Positions 1-7,273 of a DNA stretch of 28,308 bases are shown piece after piece. The position numbers were made by a program, and so were the translations under genes. The first letter of the stretch is position 1; every line of letters starts with the position of its first letter. The stretch is from NCBI GenBank assembly GCA_934717675.1, contig CAKUYZ010000017.1, positions 1-28,308 on the forward strand, in the 5' to 3' direction. The stretch comes from an uncultured Bacteroidales bacterium. Its GTDB lineage: Bacteria > Bacteroidota > Bacteroidia > Bacteroidales > Marinilabiliaceae. The notes below the pieces were generated by a model that worked only from the letters and a program-made list of their open reading frames with translations, was not told the origin of the DNA and did no database searches.

Positions 1-37
1 CCAGTGTCAACAATAGCAATAGGTGTTTCATGTTCAT
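1..37 (-). CDS. Start of a leftward secreted protein or lipoprotein, cut by the window edge
   Basis: Only the first dozen codons are inside the window. Read on the minus strand from ATG at 37 (or the second ATG at 31) they give MNMKHLLLLLTL, a basic residue followed by a leucine-rich run, as in a signal peptide. A Bacteroidota-type -7 box lies upstream at 166-173. Nothing can be said about the mature protein. The call rests on the signal-peptide-like start and the promoter only. Confidence 0.4.
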   Translation of the reverse strand, partial: MNMKHLLLLLTL

Positions 38-165
38 CAGTTATAATTACAGTTGCTTTTTCCTTAATGACGACGTTGTGGGAATAAAGAAAGGGGGCAA
101 GGCCGCGGACCTTGCGCCGAAACCCGCCGCCTGCGCCGCGGGAACCACCTCTTTTCCTACACTCG

Positions 166-173
166 CAAAGATA
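166..173 (-). promoter_or_regulatory. Leftward -7 promoter box
   Basis: TATCTTTG on the minus strand matches the TAnnTTTG -7 consensus of Bacteroidota primary sigma factors. No TTTG is found at the usual spacing upstream; the nearest lies about 27 bases away, so only half of the promoter is convincing. It would serve the gene cut by the left edge. Confidence 0.35.
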
Positions 174-678
174 GAAACAATGAATATAGGCGTATCACAA
201 CAAATCTTAAAGTTTCAATCACCCCGCCACAACGCCGCATGCGGTTACGAAAACTACCATTCTTATGGTACATGACTTTCAGATTGAAATATATTATATG
301 CATACACTGAATAAAAATGCGGCACGAAACCTAGTTACACTGCATATTGTTACAAATTCGCAATATTTTCGCCATACGGGGAAACGGGTATCCGCATATA
401 AATTTCAACCCCTCAACGCAACAAAAGCGCGCAAAACTGCGTAAAGCGGGACACAAAAGACATTAATTTTTCATCGCTATGTCATTTTGGCGGCACATTG
501 TTCCATAAAGCACACTTCGTTTAGCCCGCCACGCCCGCTGTTAAAACGGCGTGGTTGTTAAAAAGCCTTTAATCACGGTAGGTGATACACCCACAGGCAC
601 GCGGCGCGCCACCTCGGAGTGGGAGTTGGGGCGGCCATTTGAGCCTCGGCAAGAATCGGATAAATCAAATAATTACGG

Positions 679-686
679 TAAATTTG
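679..686 (+). promoter_or_regulatory. Rightward -7 promoter box for the amidohydrolase operon
   Basis: TAAATTTG fits the TAnnTTTG -7 consensus and lies 48 bases before the chosen ATG at 735, giving a plausible leader of about 40 nt. No clear TTTG -33 box stands at the usual distance. This placement argues against the longer reading frame that opens at 582. Confidence 0.4.
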
Positions 687-734
687 TCTCATACAACGCC
701 GCCAGGCGCGACCTCGGCGGCGGACGGAGACACG

Positions 735-1931
735 ATGCTCACAAAAGAAACATTTTTGGCCGCGGCGGCGGCCCTGTATGACGAGACCGTGGCCATGCGC
801 CGCCGTCTGCACCGCCACCCCGAACTGTCTTTTCACGAGACGCAGACGGGCGCCTACGTGGCCGAGCGGCTGAGCGGGCTGGGGCTGAGCGTGAAGACGG
901 GCTACGCCATAGGCGCGGGCTGCGTGGCGCTGATTGAGGGAGGCAAGCCCGGACACGACATTGGGCTGAGGGCGGACATGGACGCGCTGCCCATAACGGA
1001 GGCCGCGGACCACGAGGTGAGGTCGGAGACGGAGGGCGTGATGCACGCCTGCGGCCATGACATGCACACGGCGTCGCTGCTGACGGTGGCCAAGATATTG
1101 CAACAAAACAGGGCCGAACTCCACGGCCGATACCTATTAATATTCCAACCCGGCGAAGAGTGCTGGCCCGGCGGCGCGAGCCTGATGCTGAAAGAGGGCG
1201 CGACATCGGCTTTCGGCTTTGAACCAGAGGCCATGATAGGCGCCCACGTGCTGGCAGAGATGCCCACGGGCCACGCCGGCTTCCGCAGCGGGGCCTACAT
1301 GGCCAGCGGAGATGAGATCCACATCCACATAAAAGGGCGCGGAGGCCACGGCGGGATGCCCCACTTGCTGACGGACAACGTCTTGATTGGCTGCGAGACA
1401 GTTGTGGCCATGCAACACCTGGTGGCGCGCGAGGTGCCGGCCACGGTGCCCATGGTGCTGTCTTTTGGCAAATTTGAGGCCGACGGGGCCACAAACGTGA
1501 TACCGGACACTGTATACATTGCCGGCACGATGCGCACGATGGACGAGGCGTGGCGCGCCAAGATGAAAGAGCGCATAGTGGCCGTGGCGGAGTCCGTGGC
1601 GGGAGCCTACGGGGCGTGCGCCGAGGTGGAGATACGCCACGGCTACCCCTGTGTGCGAAATGACGAGACGCTGACGCCCCTGGCAGCCGAGCTGACGCGC
1701 CAACTGCTGGGAGCTGACAACGTGGAGGAGATGCCCCTGCGCATGACGGCCGAGGACTTTGGATATTACACCCGACGCTACCCGTCGGTGTTCTATCGTT
1801 TTGGCGTCAGCTCGCCGTGCGGGGCGCACACGCCAGGCTTCGAGCCAGACGAGGAGGCCCTGCGCACCTCGCCCGCCATAATGGCGTGGATGGCGGCAAG
1901 CATGGGGCGGAGCCTGCCGATGAAAAAATAA
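735..1931 (+). CDS. M20 family metallo-amidohydrolase (N-acyl amino acid / hippurate hydrolase type)
   Basis: A 398-residue cytosolic metal-dependent amidohydrolase that hydrolyses N-acyl or N-aroyl amino acids; the exact substrate cannot be read from the sequence. The family start RRRLHRHPEL is at about residue 22. Metal-binding landmarks are CGHDMH (106-111), the Glu pair GEE (about 140-142), AEDFGYY, and GAHTPGF near the C-terminus. The lid/dimerisation domain carries GRGGHGGMPH. The length is normal. The ATG at 735 was chosen because M20D proteins begin about 20 residues before RR.LH; the frame is open back to 582, but that extension has no family support. It is the first gene of the rightward block, and the FucP-like permease follows within 15 bases, so an import-and-hydrolysis pairing is possible but inferred. 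Isoleucine is mostly encoded by ATA. Confidence 0.88.
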   Translation: MLTKETFLAAAAALYDETVAMRRRLHRHPELSFHETQTGAYVAERLSGLGLSVKTGYAIGAGCVALIEGGKPGHDIGLRADMDALPITEAADHEVRSETEGVMHACGHDMHTASLLTVAKILQQNRAELHGRYLLIFQPGEECWPGGASLMLKEGATSAFGFEPEAMIGAHVLAEMPTGHAGFRSGAYMASGDEIHIHIKGRGGHGGMPHLLTDNVLIGCETVVAMQHLVAREVPATVPMVLSFGKFEADGATNVIPDTVYIAGTMRTMDEAWRAKMKERIVAVAESVAGAYGACAEVEIRHGYPCVRNDETLTPLAAELTRQLLGADNVEEMPLRMTAEDFGYYTRRYPSVFYRFGVSSPCGAHTPGFEPDEEALRTSPAIMAWMAASMGRSLPMKK

Positions 1932-1946
1932 GTGAGGGCGAAGGAG

Positions 1947-3290
1947 ATGAGCAACAAGCGCAAAGAGAGGCTGATACTCTACGGCATTGCCGTATGCTGC
2001 TTCACACTGTGGGGCATAAACAGCGAGATGACGGAGCCCATGAGCAGGGCATACGGCAAGGTGTTCATAAAAGACGCGTCTCTCAGCCCGGCCCTCCATG
2101 TGTTTTACTACGCCGCCTACGCCCTCATGACCATCCCGGCCATAATAATGTCTCGCCGCCTCGGGCTGCGCGCAAGCATGCTGACGGGCCTGAGCCTCTT
2201 CGCCGCCGGCGCGCTGAGCCACCTGCCAGCCTCGCAGATAGGCTCCTACGCGCCATTTATGGTGGGGCTGTTCGCCATGACATGCGGCGTGGCGTTTCTG
2301 GAGACGTCGGCCAACCCGTTCGTCATCACCATGGGCAGCCGCAACATGGCCTTGAACAGGCTCTTCCTGGCGCAGACGTTCAACGTGGCTGGCTGGATTG
2401 GCGGTTACCTGATAATGACCAAGTTCATAGACCGCAGGCTCTTCGTGCTCAGCGCAGAGCAGCGCATACACCTTGACCCCATATATTTCGAGGCCGCGCA
2501 GAAGACGGACTTGCTGACCATAGCCACCCCGTTTGTGTGGATTGGCGCGGCGGCTTGCGCCCTTGCCATCGCCACGGCCATGATGGAGATATACAGCACG
2601 GACACCGACGCCCCGCGGCAGCGCACGGCGGGTCAGATGATCCGCACTTTGGCGCGGGACAAGGCCTACGTGGCGGGCGTGGCGTGCCTCTTCCTCTACG
2701 TCGGGGCGCAGACCATTGGGTGGTCCAGCATAGTGGGATATGGCACTGCCACGCTCATGGCCAGCCCTGGCGGCGGGACATTGATACAGGCGGCGGACGT
2801 GGCCAAGGGGATGCTGCTGCCTGGCCTCCTGGCCTTCGGGGCGGGCAGACTCCTGGCTTTCTTCTTGACTCGGAATGACCGCGTCCGTCCCACCCTGATG
2901 CTGGGTCTGGCTGCGGCCCTGGCGGCCGCGCTGACGGTGACGGGCGTATGCCTCTCAAACGAGGCGGGGCTGTGGTGCATGATAGGGGTGTCTGGCTGCA
3001 TGTCCGTCATGTACCCGACCATATTCCACCTGGCCACCAAAGACTTGGACAGCGAGACGCTCAACGTGGCGGCCGCCGGGCTGGTCATGGCCGGCAGCGG
3101 CGGCCTGGCCGCCAACTTCGTGAGCTGGGAGATGGACGACAGCGGCACAGCGGGGCTGCTGATGGTCGCCGCGGCGTTTGCCATAATTGTGGTCTATGCC
3201 GCATGGTGCGCCAAGCGAGACAAAGAAAAAGCCAAAGCGAAAGAGCCTGACGAGGTCCTGGACATTGAGACAGAAAATATTGATGGATAA
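1947..3290 (+). CDS. FucP-like MFS sugar permease (FHS family)
   Basis: A 447-residue inner-membrane transporter of the fucose/galactose/hexose:proton symporter type, with about twelve hydrophobic segments. Diagnostic stretches are FTLWGINSEMTEP in helix 1, FLETSANPFV (about 117-126), and NRLFLAQTFN shortly after, all typical of FucP-like permeases. The substrate is not determinable; a sugar is expected for the family, but the upstream amidohydrolase leaves room for another solute. ATG at 1947 was preferred over the in-frame GTG at 1932; AAGGAG directly abuts the ATG. The start is 16 bases after the amidohydrolase stop, and the end overlaps the DUF5063 gene by 8 bases, so the genes are probably cotranscribed and translationally coupled. 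Confidence 0.85.
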   Translation: MSNKRKERLILYGIAVCCFTLWGINSEMTEPMSRAYGKVFIKDASLSPALHVFYYAAYALMTIPAIIMSRRLGLRASMLTGLSLFAAGALSHLPASQIGSYAPFMVGLFAMTCGVAFLETSANPFVITMGSRNMALNRLFLAQTFNVAGWIGGYLIMTKFIDRRLFVLSAEQRIHLDPIYFEAAQKTDLLTIATPFVWIGAAACALAIATAMMEIYSTDTDAPRQRTAGQMIRTLARDKAYVAGVACLFLYVGAQTIGWSSIVGYGTATLMASPGGGTLIQAADVAKGMLLPGLLAFGAGRLLAFFLTRNDRVRPTLMLGLAAALAAALTVTGVCLSNEAGLWCMIGVSGCMSVMYPTIFHLATKDLDSETLNVAAAGLVMAGSGGLAANFVSWEMDDSGTAGLLMVAAAFAIIVVYAAWCAKRDKEKAKAKEPDEVLDIETENIDG

Positions 3291-3957
3291 CGAGAAGAAC
3301 GAACAAGAGCCAGACTATCAGATAGTCTACTCAAAAAACGTGATAGAGTTCGCCACCGTGGCGCGCGAATATTGCGTCTTTGCCGAAAATGCGCCAAAAT
3401 ATTCCAAGGCCGACTACCTGCGCGTGGCCAGCCGCCTGTTGCCCCTGCTCTACATGAAAGGCGCGCTGCTGCCCGACGTGAAGGCTCAGTCTGACGAAGA
3501 CCTGCCAGAGATTGTGGATTATGAGACATATGAGACCGTCCGCCGCGGAATTCACGAGCGGCTCACGAGCCACGATGACTACCTGACCGTCTTCAAAGAG
3601 GACTTTAAATATAGCGAGACCCCAGTAGCCGCCAGCATATCGGAAGACATGGCGGACATATATCAAGACATACGCAACTTTTGTGAACAGTATCACAGCG
3701 GTGACGACGCGGTGATGAACGACGCCGTTGCCTGCATTGGGGACAAATTCAAAGAATATTGGGGGCAAAAAGTCTGCAATGCCATGGGCGCAATAAACAA
3801 CGCCCTGTATTGCGGAGACGACCTGGCGGACGAGAAGCCCGCCCCGCGGGAAGAGGAGGAGGCCGAAGAAGAAGACGCCCCACAGCAAGAAGACGGGACC
3901 CCATATTTCATGCGTCAGATGGGCATGAGGCTGGTGGACAACAAGAAGAAGCGATGA
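3283..3957 (+). CDS. DUF5063 domain protein
   Basis: A 224-residue soluble protein of unknown function. The N-terminal 170 residues, beginning near YSKNVIEFATVAREYC, match my recollection of the DUF5063 family of Bacteroidota: alpha-helical, with many aromatic and acidic residues. A strongly acidic low-complexity linker (about 185-205, rich in Glu) precedes a short conserved-looking tail ending in basic residues. ATG at 3283 overlaps the stop of the permease gene, and its own stop overlaps the start of the exonuclease gene by 4 bases (ATGA), so the two are translationally coupled. DUF5063 next to a 3'-5' exonuclease is a recurring arrangement in this phylum as far as I know, hinting at a role in nucleic acid metabolism; that is inference. 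Confidence 0.75.
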   Translation: MDNEKNEQEPDYQIVYSKNVIEFATVAREYCVFAENAPKYSKADYLRVASRLLPLLYMKGALLPDVKAQSDEDLPEIVDYETYETVRRGIHERLTSHDDYLTVFKEDFKYSETPVAASISEDMADIYQDIRNFCEQYHSGDDAVMNDAVACIGDKFKEYWGQKVCNAMGAINNALYCGDDLADEKPAPREEEEAEEEDAPQQEDGTPYFMRQMGMRLVDNKKKR

Positions 3958-4610
3958 AAGTAAGCAACGAAGAGATAGACCTCCTGCCCCTGTGCCAATA
4001 TGACCAGGAGATAGCGCTGATTGACAAGGCGGAAGACATTGAGGCTGCGGTGGCGGAGATGAGCCAGCACCCGGCCCTTGGCTTTGACACGGAGACGCGC
4101 CCCGCCTTCACGCGCGGCTGCAACTACAAGGTGGCATTGCTTCAGCTCTCAGCCGAGCACAAGACGTGGCTAATCCGCCTGTGCAAGACGGGCATGACGG
4201 AAGCTCTGGCCCACTTTTTGGAGAACAAAGAAATAGTGAAGCCTGGCCTGGCCATCCGCGACGACCTGCGCGGCCTGCGCAAGCTGCGCGACTTCACCCC
4301 CGGCGGCTTCATCGACATGCAGAGCATTGCCGAAGCCAAGGGCGTGGAAGACTTGAGCCTCAAGAAGATGGCGGCTCACGTGCTGGGCGTGAGGGTGTCA
4401 AAGAGGCAACGGCTGACAAACTGGGAGGGCGAGACGCTGACCCCGGGGCAGCTGACATATGCCGCAACGGACTCGTGGGTGTCTCTCCAACTATACAAAG
4501 CCCTCAGCGCAGGCGTGACAGACAGTGAGCGCGTGGCCGACGTGAGGCGACAGCTAGAGAGCCAGCGCGCAATGGAGGCAGACGACAAAGCACAGACACA
4601 AAACAAGTAA
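3954..4610 (+). CDS. 3'-5' exonuclease, RNase D / DnaQ-like (DEDD) fold
   Basis: A 218-residue protein carrying one DEDDy-type exonuclease domain. Visible motifs: Exo I GFDTETRP (Asp45 and Glu47), Exo II around IRDDLRGLRKL, and Exo III YAATDSWVSLQLY with the Tyr-x3-Asp pattern. It lacks the HRDC domains of full RNase D, as in the short single-domain homologues widespread in Bacteroidota. The expected reaction is two-metal hydrolysis of nucleotides from 3' ends; whether RNA or DNA is the substrate cannot be told. The start ATG overlaps the DUF5063 stop (ATGA), and the rRNA methyltransferase follows after 11 bases, so this gene sits in an RNA-related run of the operon. Confidence 0.85.
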   Translation: MKVSNEEIDLLPLCQYDQEIALIDKAEDIEAAVAEMSQHPALGFDTETRPAFTRGCNYKVALLQLSAEHKTWLIRLCKTGMTEALAHFLENKEIVKPGLAIRDDLRGLRKLRDFTPGGFIDMQSIAEAKGVEDLSLKKMAAHVLGVRVSKRQRLTNWEGETLTPGQLTYAATDSWVSLQLYKALSAGVTDSERVADVRRQLESQRAMEADDKAQTQNK

Positions 4611-4621
4611 CAGACACACAA

Positions 4622-5794
4622 ATGATAACACTCAAACAGGGCAAGGAGCAGAGCCTGCTGCGCTTCCACCCGTGGGTATTCTCGGGCGCCATAGCCCACA
4701 TGGACGAGGCCGAAGAGGGCGACGTGGTGGACGTGGTGTCATCTCACGGCGAGTTCTTGGCCAGAGGGCATTACCAGATAGGGTCGATAGCGGTGCGCAT
4801 ATTGACATTCGACGCCGATGAGCGCATAGACCAGAGTTTCTACACCAACAGAATCCGTCAGGCTTACGAGCTGAGGAAAGACGTGGGGCTAGTGGGGAAC
4901 CCCGACACGACGGCCTATCGCCTGGTGTTTGGCGAGGGGGACTGCCTGCCCGGCCTGGTGGTGGACGTGTATGACACGACGGCCGTGATGCAGCTGCACT
5001 CGGTGGGCATGTATCGAGACCGCGCCATGGTGGAGCAAGCCTTGCGCGACGTGATGGGCGAGGACTTGAAAGCCATATATAACAAGAGCGAGGGCACATT
5101 GCCGTTCAAGGCGGGCCTGAACCCAATAAACAGCTATGTGTGGGGACACGCAGGCGCGAAAGAGGCCAAAGAGAACGGCATAGTCTTCGCCCCCGACTGG
5201 GAGAAGGGGCAGAAGACCGGCTTCTTCGTGGACCAGCGCGAAAACAGGGCCTTGCTGGAGCGTTACAGTCTGGGCAAGAGGGTGTGCAACATGTTTTGCT
5301 ACACAGGCGGTTTTTCACTCTTCGCGCTGCGCGGCGGCGCAGAACTGGTGCACTCGGTGGACAGCTCGGAACGCGCCATTGAGCTGACGCGCCAAAACGT
5401 GGAGCGCAACTTCCCCGGCGACACAAGGCATGAGGCTTTCGCAGAAGACGCGTTCCATTATATGGAGCACACGCAGCAGAAATATAACCTCATGGTGCTA
5501 GACCCTCCCGCCTTCGCCAAGCACGTCAGCGTGTTGCGAAACGCGCTCAAAGGCTATCGCCGCCTCAACGCCAAGGCCATGGAGATAATAGAGCCGGGCG
5601 GGATATTGTTCACCTTCTCATGCTCGCAGGTGGTGAGCAAAGAGGATTTCCGCACCATGGTCTTCACCGCCGCCACAATGGCGCACAAACGCGTGGCCAT
5701 CTTGCACCAACTGACGCAGCCGGCCGACCACCCAATAAACATCTACCACCCCGAGGGCGAATATCTCAAAGGTCTGGTGCTGAAAGTGTATTAA
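4622..5794 (+). CDS. rlmI: Class I SAM-dependent rRNA (cytosine-C5) methyltransferase, RlmI-like
   Basis: A 390-residue enzyme of the YccW/RlmI family, which methylates cytosine C5 in 23S rRNA (C1962 in E. coli). An N-terminal PUA domain (about 1-75) contains RFHPWVFSGAI. A connecting domain with FGEGDCLPGLVVDVYD precedes the Rossmann methyltransferase domain: GFFVDQRENR (about 200-209), the SAM motif CYTGGFSLFAL (226-236), LDPPAFAK (293-300) and FSCSQ near 335. All are characteristic, and the length matches the family. It lies 11 bases after the exonuclease gene and 16 before the DEAD-box helicase, so it belongs to an RNA-processing run. The exact target nucleotide in this organism is assumed from the family. 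Confidence 0.88.
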   Translation: MITLKQGKEQSLLRFHPWVFSGAIAHMDEAEEGDVVDVVSSHGEFLARGHYQIGSIAVRILTFDADERIDQSFYTNRIRQAYELRKDVGLVGNPDTTAYRLVFGEGDCLPGLVVDVYDTTAVMQLHSVGMYRDRAMVEQALRDVMGEDLKAIYNKSEGTLPFKAGLNPINSYVWGHAGAKEAKENGIVFAPDWEKGQKTGFFVDQRENRALLERYSLGKRVCNMFCYTGGFSLFALRGGAELVHSVDSSERAIELTRQNVERNFPGDTRHEAFAEDAFHYMEHTQQKYNLMVLDPPAFAKHVSVLRNALKGYRRLNAKAMEIIEPGGILFTFSCSQVVSKEDFRTMVFTAATMAHKRVAILHQLTQPADHPINIYHPEGEYLKGLVLKVY

Positions 5795-5810
5795 AAAACA
5801 TAGCTAGCGA

Positions 5811-7214
5811 ATGCAATTCTACGATTTCGACTTTACCGACGAGCTGCTAGACAGCCTGGAGGCCATGCGCTTCAGCCAGCCCACGCCCATTCAGGAGCAG
5901 GCCATACCCGTGGTGATGGAGGGCAAAGACCTGATAGCTTGCGCCCAGACAGGCACGGGCAAGACGGCGGCCTACTTGCTGCCCATAATTGACGACATTG
6001 TGCGCCACCCCAACGACGGGGTGGACACGATAATATTGGTGCCGACACGCGAGCTGGCCATACAGATTGACCAACAGATGAGCGGCTTCGGCTACTTTGT
6101 GAACATATCTTCCACAGCCGTCTACGGCGGCAGCGACAGCGGCGAGTGGAGCCGTCAGCGCACCGCACTGAGCGAGGGTGCGGACATTGTCATTGCCACG
6201 CCCGGACGAATGCTGCAACACATCAGCATGGGCTATGTCGACTTCAGCAAAGTGCGCCACCTGGTGCTGGACGAGGCCGACAGGATGCTGGACATGGGTT
6301 TTTATGACGACATTATGCAGGTGGTGAAGCTGTTGCCCACCGAGACGCGGCAGACGCTCATGTTCTCGGCCACCATGCCGCCCAAGATTCGCGACCTGGC
6401 CAAGACAATCCTCCGCGACCCGGCAGAGATCTCAATTGCCATAGCCAAGCCCGCCGCCGGCATACGGCAGGCCGCCTACCCTGTCTACGAGGCGCAAAAG
6501 GGAGCGTTGGTGATGGACATCTTGAAGGCTCACGCAGGCATGAGCATAATAATCTTCGGCTCGCGCAAACAGAGCGTCAAGGAGTTGGGGCACACGCTAA
6601 AAAGGCGCGGCTTCAACGCTGGCGTGATACACTCGGACCTTGAGCAGACGGAGCGCGAGGAGGTGCTGCGCCAGTTCAGGAGCCGCAACATTGAGGTGCT
6701 GGTGGCCACGGACATCATTGCCCGCGGCATTGACATCCCCGACGTTGACGTGGTGATAAACTTCGACGTCCCGCGAGACGCGGAGGACTATGTGCACCGC
6801 ATTGGCCGCACGGCCCGCGCCCAGAGCAAGGGTGAGGCTTTCACGCTCATTGTGCCAGACGAGATGTACTCCTTTGGCAAGATTGAGAAACTGATTGAGC
6901 AGACTGTGGAGAAACTGCCACTGCCCGAGGAACTTGGCGAGCAACCCAAGTATGACCCCAACACCCGCGCCAAAGGTGGCCAACGAGGCGGCGACCACAG
7001 AGGCGGCAACAGCTGGGGGCAGAGGCCCTCATCCGGCGGCAGACCAAGGCCAGACGGCGGACGGGGCAACCGCGGCGACAAGCCACAGCGGAAGCGCGAG
7101 CAAGGCGAACAAGCGACCCCCAACGGCACGACGGCAGAGAAGCGCGCCAACAGCCACAAGAGGCGGAACTTCAAACCCAAAGGGCCGAAGCCACAGCCAA
7201 AGGGCGAGAATTGA
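5811..7214 (+). CDS. DEAD-box ATP-dependent RNA helicase, RhlE-like
   Basis: A 467-residue RNA helicase. All landmarks of the superfamily 2 core are present: the Q-motif with FSQPTPIQEQAI, Walker A AQTGTGKT (45-52), PTRELA (about 78-83), TPGRM, VLDEADRMLDMGF, SAT, then RGIDIPDVDVVINFDVP and HRIGRTAR in the second RecA domain. The last ~90 residues form a basic, Gly/Arg/Pro-rich disordered tail, usual for RhlE-type proteins and likely an RNA-binding extension. It is the last gene of the rightward block, with a strong intrinsic terminator 18 bases after the stop. The role is probably ribosome assembly or RNA turnover by family, which suits the neighbouring rRNA methyltransferase. Confidence 0.92.
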   Translation: MQFYDFDFTDELLDSLEAMRFSQPTPIQEQAIPVVMEGKDLIACAQTGTGKTAAYLLPIIDDIVRHPNDGVDTIILVPTRELAIQIDQQMSGFGYFVNISSTAVYGGSDSGEWSRQRTALSEGADIVIATPGRMLQHISMGYVDFSKVRHLVLDEADRMLDMGFYDDIMQVVKLLPTETRQTLMFSATMPPKIRDLAKTILRDPAEISIAIAKPAAGIRQAAYPVYEAQKGALVMDILKAHAGMSIIIFGSRKQSVKELGHTLKRRGFNAGVIHSDLEQTEREEVLRQFRSRNIEVLVATDIIARGIDIPDVDVVINFDVPRDAEDYVHRIGRTARAQSKGEAFTLIVPDEMYSFGKIEKLIEQTVEKLPLPEELGEQPKYDPNTRAKGGQRGGDHRGGNSWGQRPSSGGRPRPDGGRGNRGDKPQRKREQGEQATPNGTTAEKRANSHKRRNFKPKGPKPQPKGEN

Positions 7215-7232
7215 CAACGCACACTAAGGTGA

Positions 7233-7273
7233 GTGGCGGCAGGAATCCTTTCCCTGCCGCCACTTTTATTTTT
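7233..7273 (+). terminator. Intrinsic terminator of the rightward operon
   Basis: A perfect 11 bp stem, GTGGCGGCAGG (7233-7243) with CCTGCCGCCAC (7253-7263), has a 9-base loop and is followed by TTTTATTTTT. It lies just after the helicase stop codon. The leftward gene from the other side ends at 7273; the minus-strand flank has no T-run, so it should act mainly rightward. Confidence 0.9.

Larger units (their letters stand above)
38..734. other. Intergenic region between divergent genes
   Basis: About 700 bases without a convincing gene; it separates the leftward edge gene from the rightward amidohydrolase operon. It is AT-rich in the middle. Seen in it: a leftward -7 box TATCTTTG (plus-strand 166-173), a rightward -7 box TAAATTTG (679-686), and a short inverted repeat GCAAGG/CCTTGC (97-102 and 110-115) that would lie in the leader of the leftward transcript. 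ORFs that cross it lack family features, and the reading frame extending upstream of the amidohydrolase from 582 is not supported as coding. Confidence 0.6.

Noticed and set aside
30..275. 81-codon + strand frame at the left edge
   Set aside because: It crosses a leftward -7 box and a small inverted repeat, and shows no domain or ribosome-binding site.
582..734. In-frame N-terminal extension of the amidohydrolase from ATG 582
   Set aside because: The extension is Gly/Arg/Ser-rich, unlike the family, and a -7 box at 679-686 would lie inside it. The family start fits ATG 735.
1137..2471. Long minus-strand open frame opposite the amidohydrolase and permease
   Set aside because: It spans two well-supported + strand genes and has the His/Arg-rich composition of a complement frame.
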